From NCBI GenBank assembly GCA_944322845.1, contig CALUQE010000012.1, forward strand, positions 1 through 56,251: DNA of 56,251 bases, read 5' to 3'. The DNA comes from Candidatus Gastranaerophilales bacterium. GTDB taxonomy: Bacteria; Cyanobacteriota; Vampirovibrionia; Gastranaerophilales; Gastranaerophilaceae. Shown in pieces: positions 1 through 8,123 of the stretch (positions are counted from its first letter, which is position 1; every line of letters begins with the position of its first letter). The notes below the pieces were generated by a model that was not told the origin of the DNA, made no database searches, and worked only from the letters and a program-made list of their open reading frames with translations. The translations under genes and the position numbers were made by a program.

Positions 1-70
1 AGGTGCATTATAACTACCTTATTATAACACATTCGGGCTGCAGGGTAAATGGTGCGTGTAAAAATAACCT

Positions 71-100
71 AAAAAAATAACCGGTTTCAATACCGGTTAT
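71..100 (-). terminator. Intrinsic terminator of tRNA-Glu
   Basis: An 8-bp inverted repeat (77-84 with 93-100, ATAACCGG) is followed on the minus strand by seven T residues (71-77). It lies 16 nt past the encoded CCA end of tRNA-Glu. The 70 bases to its left show no gene. Confidence 0.8.
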
Positions 101-115
101 ATCTTGTCTTTTAAA

Positions 116-191
116 TGGTACCCCCAAGCGAATTCGAATCGCTGTCTACACCGTGAAAGGGTGTTGTCCTAGGCCTCTAGACGATGGGGGC
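116..191 (-). tRNA. trnE: tRNA-Glu (UUC), CCA encoded
   Basis: The minus strand folds as a standard cloverleaf. The acceptor is GCCCCCA against TGGGGGT (a G-U pair at 1:72), discriminator A at 119, and the CCA tail is encoded at 116-118. The anticodon loop CTTTCAC (153-159) gives anticodon TTC (155-157). The T-loop is TTCGAAT. It closely resembles cyanobacterial-type tRNA-Glu. A promoter (208-235) and a terminator (71-100) make it a single-gene transcript. Confidence 0.95.
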
Positions 192-207
192 TCGTTCGAC
201 AATTTCT

Positions 208-235
208 ATAGTACCAAATCAATTTTTAAAGTCAA
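208..235 (-). promoter_or_regulatory. Sigma70-type promoter of tRNA-Glu
   Basis: On the minus strand TTGACT (230-235) is separated by 16 bp from TACTAT (208-213). The expected start near 201 is about 10 nt before the mature tRNA 5' end. Confidence 0.7.
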
Positions 236-253
236 GAGGGATGATGTAAATAC

Positions 254-282
254 TTGAAATCAATATTTCTTAAGATTACAAT
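254..282 (+). promoter_or_regulatory. Promoter of map
   Basis: TTGAAA (254-259), a 17-bp spacer and TACAAT (277-282). The TTG at 254 that could pass as an upstream in-frame start is the -35 box, which supports the ATG at 314 as the true start. Confidence 0.65.
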
Positions 283-313
283 AGGTTCAAGTATACGGTT
301 TTATGAGGTTATT

Positions 314-1066
314 ATGATTAACAGAAAATCACGTGATGAAATTAAAAGAATGAGACATGCCGGGCATATTGTTGCTCTTGTTCATCAAAAAATGAGAGAA
401 GTTGTTGAGCCCGGAATCTCTACCAAAGAACTTGATAATATTGCAATGAAAGTTATAAAAGCAAATAAAGCTATTCCTACTTTTTTAGGATATAACGGCT
501 TCCCCGCAAGTATTTGCACGTCAATTAATGAAAAGGTTGTACACGGTATTCCTTCCGAAACAGAGATTCTAAAGGAAGGTGATATTATTGCAATTGATGT
601 AGGAGCAACTTATGGCGGTATGGTCGGTGATAGCGCTTGGTCTTATGCTGTAGGAAAAATTTCCGAAGAAAAACAGATGCTTATGAAAGCGACTGAAGAA
701 GCTTTATTTGCCGGAATATCAAAAATGAGAGCCGGTAATGTTCTTGATGATATTTCCGGTGCAGTAGAAGATGTTGCAAAAAATTATAATTTAGGAATTG
801 TAAGACAATACGGCGGGCATGGTGTCGGTCATGCCATGCATGAAGATCCGTTCCTGTTTAATTATAGAGTCGGAGACCAAACTTTGATTAAGTCAGGTAT
901 GGTAATTGCTATTGAGCCTATGTTGAATCTCGGCGGGGATGAAGTTTTTGTCGAAGATGACAAATGGGGGGTTGTTACAAAAGACAGAAAACCATCTGCG
1001 CATTTTGAACACACGGTTCTTGCAACAGATGGTGAGCCTGTACTTATTACAACTTTAATGGATTAA
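314..1066 (+). CDS. map: Type I methionine aminopeptidase
   Basis: Removes the initiator methionine from nascent proteins in the cytoplasm. The 250-residue product has the whole type I core: substrate-contact HGIP at 78-81, metal ligands D95 (IDVGA), D106 (GDSAW), H169 (GGHGVGH), E201 (IEPM) and E232 (FEHT). The start at 314 is chosen because GAGG lies 5 nt upstream and a promoter occupies the longer in-frame extension. It stands alone on its strand, converging on the unknown gene at 1063-1800 with a 4-nt overlap of stop codons. In many bacteria map sits in the secY-infA region; here it does not. Confidence 0.95.
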   Translation: MINRKSRDEIKRMRHAGHIVALVHQKMREVVEPGISTKELDNIAMKVIKANKAIPTFLGYNGFPASICTSINEKVVHGIPSETEILKEGDIIAIDVGATYGGMVGDSAWSYAVGKISEEKQMLMKATEEALFAGISKMRAGNVLDDISGAVEDVAKNYNLGIVRQYGGHGVGHAMHEDPFLFNYRVGDQTLIKSGMVIAIEPMLNLGGDEVFVEDDKWGVVTKDRKPSAHFEHTVLATDGEPVLITTLMD

Positions 1067-1800
1067 ATATCAAATAATCTTTCGACAGAATCGTCAAGTT
1101 GGTCTAAAGTATTTAAGCTAAACATGCTGGAGATAAACGCGTATTTGCTGTCGCAGAATTTTTCATCAGCAGGTTTTGCGGAATATTCCTGATAAATAGA
1201 GCAAATCCGTTTATAGTCTTTGGACTCTTTCTTATCTTCAGGAATACAATCGATTATTGCTTTTAAAAACTGCATAGCGTCACCGTTGGTTACACCTTCT
1301 CCCCACTCGGAGCCAAGCTGTTCAAAAATACCATTCCGTGCGCCGCCTACAGCGTATGCAGTCAGAAAATGTTTAATCGTTTCATATTTTTTTGCTTGAA
1401 CCGGAAATTCTGCAATTTCATTCAAAACAGCCCTAACGTATTCATAACTGCCGGTATATCCTTTCAAATCTTTTGATACTGTATAGCCTAAAGCATCAGG
1501 TCCTCTGCCGTGTCCGAGCATATTAGGCTCAAAATACAACTGTTGAGCAATTTTAGCTTCCAGACTGTTTTGATATCTGTCAGAATTGAGTTCCTCAGAT
1601 TGTTTTGAATCAAGTTCATTAAAATCGTACTTAAAACCGTTATATCTATGTTCAATGATTTTTGTAAATAACTGAATCTCATTTCCGTCAACTTTACCGT
1701 TGCCGTTTCCTCCATTTTCCGGGTTGTCCACGTATTGCGCCCATGCATAGGTTTTTCCGTGTTTAAAGTATGATGCGATGTCATAAGATGGTGTTGGCAT
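1063..1800 (-). CDS. Unknown protein with EF-hand-like loop
   Basis: A 245-residue protein I do not recognise. It has no signal peptide or membrane segment. Near residues 30-42 it has a Gly/Asn-rich stretch, GNGNGKVDGNEI, that fits the second half of an EF-hand calcium loop (N5, G6, V8, D9, E12). The first ligand positions are Gly/Asn rather than Asp, so calcium binding is only possible. The rest looks helical and polar. The start ATG at 1800 has GGAG 6 nt upstream. Its upstream region contains GCAA-N18-CTTTATATATA, shared with other lineage-specific genes in this window, which suggests co-regulation. Confidence 0.75.
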   Translation of the reverse strand: MPTPSYDIASYFKHGKTYAWAQYVDNPENGGNGNGKVDGNEIQLFTKIIEHRYNGFKYDFNELDSKQSEELNSDRYQNSLEAKIAQQLYFEPNMLGHGRGPDALGYTVSKDLKGYTGSYEYVRAVLNEIAEFPVQAKKYETIKHFLTAYAVGGARNGIFEQLGSEWGEGVTNGDAMQFLKAIIDCIPEDKKESKDYKRICSIYQEYSAKPADEKFCDSKYAFISSMFSLNTLDQLDDSVERLFDI

Positions 1801-1825
1801 ATTTTTCTCCTTTATCTCGTGTATG

Positions 1826-1858
1826 TATATATAAAGTATTCCTATTTTAAATAATTGC
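1826..1858 (-). promoter_or_regulatory. Shared promoter-like element (GCAA-N18-CTTTATATATA)
   Basis: On the minus strand GCAA (1855-1858) is followed after 18 nt by CTTTATATATA. The 15-mer AATACTTTATATATA (1826-1840) occurs identically upstream of the small gene at 34604-34783. The same GCAA-N18-CTTT spacing is found before the genes at 15095 and 29100. Confidence 0.5.
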
Positions 1859-1890
1859 TTTTTTGTAAACTTATGTTAACATATATCCTC

Positions 1891-1919
1891 TGGACAAATA
1901 ATTATGTGTGTTATACAAT
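1891..1919 (+). promoter_or_regulatory. Promoter of rpoZ-like gene
   Basis: TGGACA (1891-1896), a 17-bp spacer and TACAAT (1914-1919), 29 nt before the ATG. Confidence 0.6.
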
Positions 1920-1947
1920 CAGGTAAAGTGACAAAAAGAGGTTAGAT

Positions 1948-2190
1948 ATGGATCAAATTATTAAAATAGCCTGGGAATTAAATGAAAATACAGATAATCG
2001 CTACAAGCTCGTATATGAAATTGCAGAGCTTGCAAAAAAGCTTGTAGACGAGACTCAAATGAAAAAAGCCCGAGACGAGTTTGGTTTTGAGGAAGCCGCC
2101 AGTGAAAGTGCGTACAAAAAGGAAAATCCTGTTGAACACGCTATTATGGTTAAAGCTTCCGAGTCGGATGATACCGAACTTGTAGGCTAA
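1948..2190 (+). CDS. rpoZ: RNA polymerase omega subunit (RpoZ-like)
   Basis: An 80-residue protein. The central segment NRYKLVYEIAELAKKLV aligns by eye with the conserved omega-subunit helix (NRYxLVxxAAxRAxxL), and the later KKENPVEHAIMV resembles the KPxxxAxxEI segment. The length fits short cyanobacterial-type omega. Omega helps assemble and stabilise the beta-prime subunit. The gene has its own promoter (1891-1919), an AGAGG site upstream of the ATG and an intrinsic terminator (2212-2244), so it is monocistronic. The identification rests on this segment alone; an unrelated small helical protein is the alternative. Confidence 0.7.
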   Translation: MDQIIKIAWELNENTDNRYKLVYEIAELAKKLVDETQMKKARDEFGFEEAASESAYKKENPVEHAIMVKASESDDTELVG

Positions 2191-2211
2191 GTTTCAATTG
2201 TTTTAATAATA

Positions 2212-2244
2212 AAAAGAACTTCCTATAAGCGGAAGTTCTTTTTT
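2212..2244 (+). terminator. Intrinsic terminator of rpoZ
   Basis: A 12-bp perfect stem (2212-2223 with 2231-2242) with a 7-nt loop, ending in a run of T. Confidence 0.85.
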
Positions 2245-2315
2245 ATTGTAAAAAAATGTTAATTGTATAGCAATTTTTAAGTTTCACAAAACTTATACGG
2301 AAAGGAAGGTATAGT

Positions 2316-2363
2316 ATGAACAAACACAGTAAAAAATTAATGAATTTAATATGGGGGTTGTAG
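2316..2363 (+). CDS. Possible 15-residue leader peptide
   Basis: ATG at 2316 follows a very strong ribosome binding site (AAAGGAAGG, 2301-2309) and encodes MNKHSKKLMNLIWGL before TAG at 2361. The next gene starts 4 nt later at 2368, where only GGGGG is available as a binding site. The good site therefore belongs to the small frame, which suggests translational coupling or a regulatory leader. No attenuator hairpin is evident. It could instead be a fortuitous ATG after a distant site. Confidence 0.4.
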   Translation: MNKHSKKLMNLIWGL

Positions 2364-2367
2364 AATT

Positions 2368-3648
2368 ATGTTAGTAAATGCTGCAAAAATTTATTCTACA
2401 TTAGGAAACCCTAATTCATTGATTCCGTTAGGAGTAAAAGATGCTTCAAGCTGTCTGGGTATGACAGTCGGTTCATATATAACCGGAAAAGAAGAGGAAG
2501 GTGTTGACAGATTCATTGATGAATTTGGTACTGAAATCTTATGGCTCGGTGGAATTCCTGGCTTCAAGTGGATTTTTGATAAAACAGTATTTAAAGCTTA
2601 CGGATTAGATTCTAAGATTGATCCCAGAAATTTAAAAGATAAAAAATTGTTCGAAAAAATTAAAGAATTTGCCCCGAATGAAGAAATTAAAAAGAATTTA
2701 GAGAAGGCGGGAAAGAACAGCAGGTTATTTAAAAATCTTGCTGCCGCAAAATTCGTTGTATCTACTGTCCTTGCTGCTGTTTCTTATGTAACTTTAACGA
2801 GATTAAAACAAAAATATACAGAAAATAAGATTAGAAAAAATCTTATAAAAGAATACAACGAAAAGAAAGCAAAAGAAGAAAAAAATACTAATACACATCA
2901 GAACCCTTCATTTAAAGGTATTGGAAGGGTTGTAGAAGAGTTTGCATTTTCTCCGGTAAAAAATATGTATCTGATGGATGGTTTTATTACTACAGAAAGA
3001 CTTACGGATTCAAGAAATATGCAGGAATTTGTCGGGTATGCTATTAAGGAAGGCTCCTGTCTCTTCTTCCTGTATTATGCGGGTAAAAAAATTCAGCAGA
3101 TTATGGAAAATAATGCGAAGAAAAAGCATAATAAGTCTATAACTCTTGATGCAAGAGTGCTTGAAGATGACGCATTCAAAATGTCTTTTGCAGATGGTTC
3201 AATTGCAAAAAGTATAGAAGAGTTTAAAAAAGCAAATACTTCTAATACTGCATTGTATGAATTTTTGCATAAAAATCCTGAGAACAAAATAGTAAAAATT
3301 GCTAAACAATCTGACTTGATAAAAGAATTAAAAGGTACCGGAAAAATTGATACAAGAGCATTTATTGATTTAAAAGATATAGAAGGGGTAAATGAAAAAG
3401 TCTCTGAATTGTACGGACAATATAACGAAGCATTAAGGAAAGGCGAAACAATAGACAGCTTTTTTAAAGGAGTAAGAAAATTAAAAAGAGGCTCAGTAAG
3501 ATGTAACATTGGTGCCAGTGTTCTTGCTCTCGGGGTAATTACGCCTGCTGCCATACTTATTAAAAGATTAACGGATAAATCAGGAAAAGAATTCCAGACA
3601 AAGAAAGAAATTAAAGAACAATTAATCAGAGAGGGGATTATATCCTGA
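2368..3648 (+). CDS. Lineage-specific membrane protein with internal SFKG motif
   Basis: A 426-residue protein of unknown function. Three likely membrane helices lie near 126-146, 222-240 and 379-398, with charged Lys/Glu-rich linkers between them. PSFKG at 180-184 matches the short F-x-G motif found near the N-terminus of several other proteins here, but this copy is internal. The start at 2368 is 4 nt after a small upstream frame. Upstream, GCAA (2270-2273) lies 18 nt before CTTATAC, an arrangement shared with other motif-bearing genes. The overall style (short helices, Lys-rich, no signal peptide) resembles the products at 10918 and 29100. Confidence 0.8.
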   Translation: MLVNAAKIYSTLGNPNSLIPLGVKDASSCLGMTVGSYITGKEEEGVDRFIDEFGTEILWLGGIPGFKWIFDKTVFKAYGLDSKIDPRNLKDKKLFEKIKEFAPNEEIKKNLEKAGKNSRLFKNLAAAKFVVSTVLAAVSYVTLTRLKQKYTENKIRKNLIKEYNEKKAKEEKNTNTHQNPSFKGIGRVVEEFAFSPVKNMYLMDGFITTERLTDSRNMQEFVGYAIKEGSCLFFLYYAGKKIQQIMENNAKKKHNKSITLDARVLEDDAFKMSFADGSIAKSIEEFKKANTSNTALYEFLHKNPENKIVKIAKQSDLIKELKGTGKIDTRAFIDLKDIEGVNEKVSELYGQYNEALRKGETIDSFFKGVRKLKRGSVRCNIGASVLALGVITPAAILIKRLTDKSGKEFQTKKEIKEQLIREGIIS

Positions 3649-3672
3649 TAAAATATTTGATATAATAATATT

Positions 3673-4101
3673 ATGAAAAAAGTATTATTAATAATTTTGA
3701 GCATGATTATTGTACCTGTTTGCGCAGAAACTTTTGACACTTTTGACAATGATTTCAACAGAACAAGTACAATAAGAAAAACTCCAAACGGTAACTATGA
3801 ATTGTTCGATGAAGACATGAATAATGTCGGCCGTATAAGGCAATATTCGAACGGGAATGGTGTAATGTACGACCAAAATTGGAATACTGTCGGCAGATTC
3901 AGAACGTCCCCGTCTGATCAAACGCATGTCTTTGACCCAAACGGTAATAAGGTTGGAACGTTTAAGCAGTTGTCTGGCGGAAGAGCTTATACTTATGATA
4001 ACTATGGTAACAGAACCGGTAGTTTTCGTACATTTCCGGGCGGCAGAGGGGTTATGACGGATAATTTCGGTAATATCAGAGGCTCTTTTCGGGCAAGATA
4101 A
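3673..4101 (+). CDS. Secreted protein of six ~22-residue repeats
   Basis: 142 residues. It has a signal peptide (MKKVLLIILSMIIVPVCA, likely cut before E19), then about six tandem repeats of roughly 22 residues with the pattern (F/Y/T)D-x-(N)-x-x-G-x-(I/F)-(R/K)-x-x-x-x-G-G-x-x-x. The regular Gly/Asn turns and aromatic strands suggest a small beta-sheet or solenoid exported to the periplasm or surface. I cannot assign a family. No Shine-Dalgarno is present, but TGATATAAT (3658-3666) ends 6 nt before the ATG, so the mRNA is probably leaderless. It converges on the sigma factor gene, 3 nt away. Confidence 0.85.
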   Translation: MKKVLLIILSMIIVPVCAETFDTFDNDFNRTSTIRKTPNGNYELFDEDMNNVGRIRQYSNGNGVMYDQNWNTVGRFRTSPSDQTHVFDPNGNKVGTFKQLSGGRAYTYDNYGNRTGSFRTFPGGRGVMTDNFGNIRGSFRAR

Positions 4102-4104
4102 TTA

Positions 4105-4797
4105 TTAATAATCAGTTCTGCCCTTGGCTTTTAAGTATTCTCTTATCTGGTTAAGCGAGAATTGGATAATTCTTGTAATTCTTGAAGGAGAAAGACCGAC
4201 CATATTTGCAATATCTTTAGCCTGCATATTTCTGTAGAAACGATATTCAACAACAGTGCGTTCTTTTTGAGGCAATTTTGCAATTGCTTGTTTAATAAGT
4301 CTGCTCATTTCTACAATTTCAGCCTTTTCATCAGGCATTGCAGATGTATCTTTTATAAAATCAAACGGCGAAGCATTATCTGTTGCCGCCGCAGCAAGCC
4401 CGTCAATAGATAAGATGGTTTCGTAAACAGCTTCACGAACTTTTGTTGGAGAGATAGCAAATCCCATATCTTCGGAATTATCATCCTCAGAGGCTACTGC
4501 GTCTGAAACATAGCTGTTTTCTTCTCCGTCTTCTTTTTTGTGTTTGAGTGTGTACCACTTATAACGATGTCTTAATTCGTTACGAATAGCCCACTTAACG
4601 GCTGTTGCTATATATGCATCATTATATCTGGCAAGTTGTTCTTCTGTTTTTCCTTTAATCAAAGTTTGCACGGCAATAACACCTATACTAACCAGTTCTT
4701 CATATTCAATCATATGGTTAGGTACACGTTTGTGCTCAACTCTCGCTACTTTTTGTACAATACCTATGTATTGTTTGATTAAAGTTTTATTATCCAT
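4105..4797 (-). CDS. fliA: Sigma-70 family factor, FliA/SigD-like
   Basis: 230 residues. Region 2 (YIGIVQKVARVEHKRVP... through the YNDAYIATAVKWAIRNELRHR segment) contains the core-binding and -10 recognition helices. Region 4 near the C-terminus (LPQKERTVVEYRFYRNMQAKD, then a HTH with GLSPSRITRI) binds the -35. The size and the location just downstream of flhB on the same strand suggest the flagellar sigma factor; another alternative sigma (SigB/WhiG type) is possible. It has its own promoter in the flhB-fliA gap (4825-4853), and the binding site is AAGAAAAG. Clear GCCGATAA-type sigma-28 promoters are not evident before the two flagellin genes. Confidence 0.8.
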   Translation of the reverse strand: MDNKTLIKQYIGIVQKVARVEHKRVPNHMIEYEELVSIGVIAVQTLIKGKTEEQLARYNDAYIATAVKWAIRNELRHRYKWYTLKHKKEDGEENSYVSDAVASEDDNSEDMGFAISPTKVREAVYETILSIDGLAAAATDNASPFDFIKDTSAMPDEKAEIVEMSRLIKQAIAKLPQKERTVVEYRFYRNMQAKDIANMVGLSPSRITRIIQFSLNQIREYLKAKGRTDY

Positions 4798-4824
4798 CTT
4801 TTCTTAATAAACTAACCTTATTCT

Positions 4825-4853
4825 ATCTTACATTGACTTATATATTTTTTCAA
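4825..4853 (-). promoter_or_regulatory. Promoter of the sigma factor gene
   Basis: On the minus strand TTGAAA (4848-4853), a 17-bp spacer and TAAGAT (4825-4830). It lies in the 70-bp gap after flhB. Confidence 0.55.
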
Positions 4854-4867
4854 GTTGTAACAATCTG

Positions 4868-5935
4868 TTAACCCTGCTGGTTTTTATTCTTTAACCCGTA
4901 AACAAATAATAGTATTTCAGCAACGGCCTTGTATAATTCAGGAGGAATTTGCTGATTAAGATCAACCATTCTGAATAAGGCTCTGGCTACGGGAGCATTG
5001 TCTATAACCGGTACATTATGCTGAATGGCAATATCTATAATTTTTTTAGCAATAAGCTCTGTACCTTTAGCAGTAAGTGTTGGTGACTGCATTGTCTCAG
5101 CGTCGTATTTGAGTGCACAGGCAACGTGGGTCGGATTTCTTACGACAAAATCCGCTTCCGGAACAGAATCCATTGCCCCTTGCTGAAGCATTTGCATACG
5201 TCTTTGCCTTAAGGCTGCTTTAACGTGCGGATCTCCTTCGGAGTTTTTGTATTCATCTTTAATTTCTTTGAAAGACATTTTCTGGTCTTTTAAGAATTTC
5301 CATTTCGTAACACCATAATCGGCAGCGGCAATAATCAGAAACGCAATGCAGGCTTTGTAGATAAATTCAACCACAAGCTTGCCGAATTCAATCATGACGG
5401 CAAAGTTATTATCAATTGCCGCAAGCATAAGAATACTTTCAAGATGGTCTTTATATACACTCCAGCCGACCAGACCGAGGATTGTAACTTTTAAAATGTT
5501 TTTCCCGAGCTCAAACAAGGTTTTTACCTGAAATAAGTTTTTGAAGTACTTAGTAGGATTAAGTTTGTCAAGTTTTGGGACTAATGGTGCTGTTGCAACC
5601 AGCGGACCAACCTGTATAAAATCTCCGATTATAGATACAAAAGCTGCTACTATCAGTATTGAACCGATTATTGCAACTGTCGGAATTAGTGTTATTGTAA
5701 GTATGTAAGGATAGCCGACTTCCGAAAGATGCTGGTTGGGTATTTGCTCATATAATGCACCGAATAGACCGACAATAAGTTTCCATATTATTGGTGCCAG
5801 CATATTTATAAAAGTAAACATAACCAGCAGAGACAGTGCCACCGACACGTCTTTTGATTTAACAACCTGCCCTTCTTTTCTGGCTCTTTCTAACTTCTGG
5901 GGCGTGGCATCAAATTGTTTATCTTCATCACCCAT
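4868..5935 (-). CDS. flhB: Flagellar export apparatus protein FlhB
   Basis: 355 residues, the usual FlhB length. The N-terminal cytoplasmic ATPQKLERARKEGQVVKS segment is the family hallmark, followed by four membrane helices (about 33-60, 78-105, 145-165, 185-210). The cytoplasmic domain carries the self-cleavage motif NPTH at 267-270. FlhB sits in the inner-membrane export gate and switches substrate class after hook completion. A virulence-type YscU homologue is excluded only by context: two flagellin genes, a FliA-like factor and fliI are in the window. AGG lies 6 nt before the ATG at 5935. Confidence 0.95.
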   Translation of the reverse strand: MGDEDKQFDATPQKLERARKEGQVVKSKDVSVALSLLVMFTFINMLAPIIWKLIVGLFGALYEQIPNQHLSEVGYPYILTITLIPTVAIIGSILIVAAFVSIIGDFIQVGPLVATAPLVPKLDKLNPTKYFKNLFQVKTLFELGKNILKVTILGLVGWSVYKDHLESILMLAAIDNNFAVMIEFGKLVVEFIYKACIAFLIIAAADYGVTKWKFLKDQKMSFKEIKDEYKNSEGDPHVKAALRQRRMQMLQQGAMDSVPEADFVVRNPTHVACALKYDAETMQSPTLTAKGTELIAKKIIDIAIQHNVPVIDNAPVARALFRMVDLNQQIPPELYKAVAEILLFVYGLKNKNQQG

Positions 5936-6023
5936 TGGCTACCTGTTGGATTTTCTACAATAAAATTCTATCATAAAATTGAGGTTTATAGTACAATCTT
6001 TTATAAGTAAGGAGTTTGTTTTC

Positions 6024-6317
6024 ATGAAAAAATTCTTTTTAATACTTTTAACGTTGTTATCATTGGCTGCAGCTGTCTGCGCTTATATATATTTGTCCGG
6101 AAAGACGGCTTTTGCCGCATCTTTTATGTCCGGAGCTCTGTTTGGTATATTTTTAATGAATATAATTGTTTTTTCCAAAAACAAAAAAATTAATTCTTAC
6201 GCAAGAGAATTAGAAAAAGAATCTGTTATATCAACAGAAAGCGCCTCCCGCGTAAAGGTTCTGGAAGCTAAAATTGAGGTTCTGGAAAAGGCTTTGGAGA
6301 ACGCTTTAAAGAAGTAA
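6024..6317 (+). CDS. Small membrane protein with coiled coil (LapA-like topology)
   Basis: 97 residues from the ATG at 6024, chosen because GGAG lies 9 nt upstream; an earlier in-frame start at 5979 has no binding site. Two hydrophobic segments (about 4-25 and 32-50) are followed by a charged heptad-like helix (residues 58-97). This topology resembles LapA/DUF1049 proteins, but no diagnostic motif is visible, so the family is only suggested. It is divergent from flhB. Confidence 0.75.
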   Translation: MKKFFLILLTLLSLAAAVCAYIYLSGKTAFAASFMSGALFGIFLMNIIVFSKNKKINSYARELEKESVISTESASRVKVLEAKIEVLEKALENALKK

Positions 6318-6474
6318 TTAGTGTTATGTAAACAATTGTTGCTAATAATTATTAACACATGTTGACATAATTTGAATTAATATAATACGATAAAGTTGTA
6401 AGGGATATTTTTAAACTGGACTTTTAATTTGAAAGTTAATTTTATTAATACAACAGATTATATTGTTCACGTAT

Positions 6475-6488
6475 CACTTAATAAAGTG
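6475..6488. repeat. Short inverted repeat upstream of AAA+ gene
   Basis: CACTT-AATA-AAGTG in the 236-bp region before the AAA+ ATPase gene. It could be an operator or a small hairpin in the leader. The rest of the region is AT-rich, with TTGACA at 6362 and 6501 but no well-spaced -10. Confidence 0.3.
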
Positions 6489-6553
6489 TTTACTTCGTAT
6501 TTGACATATAACTTTGTTGTGGAAAGCCAACGCAGCTAACAACGGAGGTAACA

Positions 6554-7708
6554 ATGATTCAACCAATAATGCCAACAATGCACAGATATAAGAATTACAA
6601 TATGACTTTTAAGAATTCAACAGCATCTGCGCCTGCCGCACCGAATGTGCTTCCTGCAGAAAAATCAGATTTAATGCTGTATTTGGAGTCAAAGGAAAAG
6701 AATGAAAAACAAAACCAGATTTTATTAAGCGGATTGTCTCTGTTGTTAACAGCAGGGACATTAGCTTTTTTATACACCCATAATAAAAAGAGTGCCAAAG
6801 TTCCTAAGGGTAAGATTGAAGAGTTGAACGGATTTAAATCTTTGAAAAATGATGTAGAGATTCCGACATTAGAGATCTGTAACAGTATAAACAGCAAACT
6901 GAAGGAGTTTTTGCAGAATCAGGTGGATTTTGCAAAAGCAAAGCCGGAAGATATTGCGTATGCGGGGAATCCAAATGATGCAAAAAGACTTCTTTTATAC
7001 GGCGCACCGGGTTCAGGCAAGTCTTTTTTTGCTAAAGTTTATGCAAAAACTCTTGATGCCGAGTATAAGGAAGTTAAGTATTCCGATTTGAATTCTGTAT
7101 GGTCAGGCGAGCATCTTGATAATATAAAAAAATGTTTTGAAGATGTTATAACTACGGCACAAAAGGATAAAGATAAGAAATATGTGGTTGTTTTGAATGA
7201 GATCGATTCTATGGTGCTTCCGGTAGAAAGAGTTGCCAGAGGTGACGGCGGACATTCCGCTTTTAAGGTTGAAGAACGCTCTGTATTTTTGAATTATCTG
7301 GATGAAGTTGCACATGAGGCGCCTAATGTAACAATTATCGGTACAACCAATGTCTCTCCAAAGAACAGAGGGCTGGACGGTGCTGCAATGAGCAGATTTA
7401 AGAATATAATGGAAGTATCATATCCTGACAAAAAATGTTTGAATGAAGCATTGAAAGAACACTTACTTGCAATGGGCGAAGGCAAAGAGTTTATTGAAGC
7501 CAATAAGGATAAACTTGAGGATTTTGCCGCAAGAATGGAAAAAAGAGGCTGTTCTTACAGGGATTTAAATAACATAGCCAATACTTCAAAAAGTTATTAT
7601 TTAAAAGACTATGTTAATGATAAAAATACCAAATTTACGATAGATTATTTGGAAAAAGCACAGAAAGCTATTGACGTAACTGACGGAGAAATGGCGGGTG
7701 CTGTTTAA
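6554..7708 (+). CDS. Membrane-anchored AAA+ ATPase with altered Walker B
   Basis: 384 residues. One membrane helix at about 56-76, then an AAA+ module: Walker A GAPGSGKS (150-157), Walker B VVVLNE (211-216), sensor 1 GTTN (263-266) and a likely arginine finger at R281. The usual Walker B Asp is Asn here (N215), with the catalytic Glu (E216) retained. The N-terminus has MTFKN (17-21), a degenerate copy of the F-x-G motif seen in other proteins in the window. It may remodel or extract proteins at a membrane. GGAGG lies upstream of the ATG. Substrate unknown; a second AAA+ is encoded at 19959. Confidence 0.85.
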   Translation: MIQPIMPTMHRYKNYNMTFKNSTASAPAAPNVLPAEKSDLMLYLESKEKNEKQNQILLSGLSLLLTAGTLAFLYTHNKKSAKVPKGKIEELNGFKSLKNDVEIPTLEICNSINSKLKEFLQNQVDFAKAKPEDIAYAGNPNDAKRLLLYGAPGSGKSFFAKVYAKTLDAEYKEVKYSDLNSVWSGEHLDNIKKCFEDVITTAQKDKDKKYVVVLNEIDSMVLPVERVARGDGGHSAFKVEERSVFLNYLDEVAHEAPNVTIIGTTNVSPKNRGLDGAAMSRFKNIMEVSYPDKKCLNEALKEHLLAMGEGKEFIEANKDKLEDFAARMEKRGCSYRDLNNIANTSKSYYLKDYVNDKNTKFTIDYLEKAQKAIDVTDGEMAGAV

Positions 7709-7795
7709 AAGTATGAATATATAAAAAATAGTTATAAAGTATTATTGAAAATAAAAATCTTCTGTTTTAACATGAGGTTAAATTGGAGGTGTGTG

Positions 7796-8110
7796 ATGAG
7801 AGTTGGTTCTGTATCCAGTGTGTCTTATAGTCCCCAATGCCGGAAGGCATCTATGCAAAATAAAACAACGACAACCATTCCGAAAGATACTGCAAATGTA
7901 AATTTTAGAGGTAAATTCGGACAGATTGTCGGCGGTACGATCGGTGCCGGTGCTGTTCTGGTAGCGTCTTTTGTTGCGGCGCCGGCTGCGGCTTGCCTGG
8001 CAGGTGCAGGTTTGATTGTCGGACTCGTCGGCGGTGACATAGCAGAAGATGCGGTCAATAAAGAAGGCGATTTTAAAAAAGACGACAAAAAAAATAACAA
8101 TAACAAATAA
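7796..8110 (+). CDS. Small glycine-zipper membrane protein with VNFRG motif
   Basis: 104 residues starting at the ATG at 7796, where GGAGG is 6-7 nt upstream (an upstream in-frame extension to 7745 lacks a binding site). A Ser/Thr-rich N-terminus leads to NVNFRG (34-39), then two glycine-zipper helices (about 42-62 and 65-82, GxxxG-rich) and a Lys/Asn-rich tail. Glycine-zipper pairs insert in membranes and often oligomerise. Function unknown. It carries one of the clearest copies of the F-x-G motif. Confidence 0.8.
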   Translation: MRVGSVSSVSYSPQCRKASMQNKTTTTIPKDTANVNFRGKFGQIVGGTIGAGAVLVASFVAAPAAACLAGAGLIVGLVGGDIAEDAVNKEGDFKKDDKKNNNNK

Positions 8111-8123
8111 TGCGTACGGTTTA

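Noticed and set aside
6362..6393. TTGACA with TATAAT or TACGATAA as a promoter of the AAA+ gene
   Set aside because: The spacer to TATAAT is 13 bp, too short, and the sigma-28-like alternative lacks a good -35.
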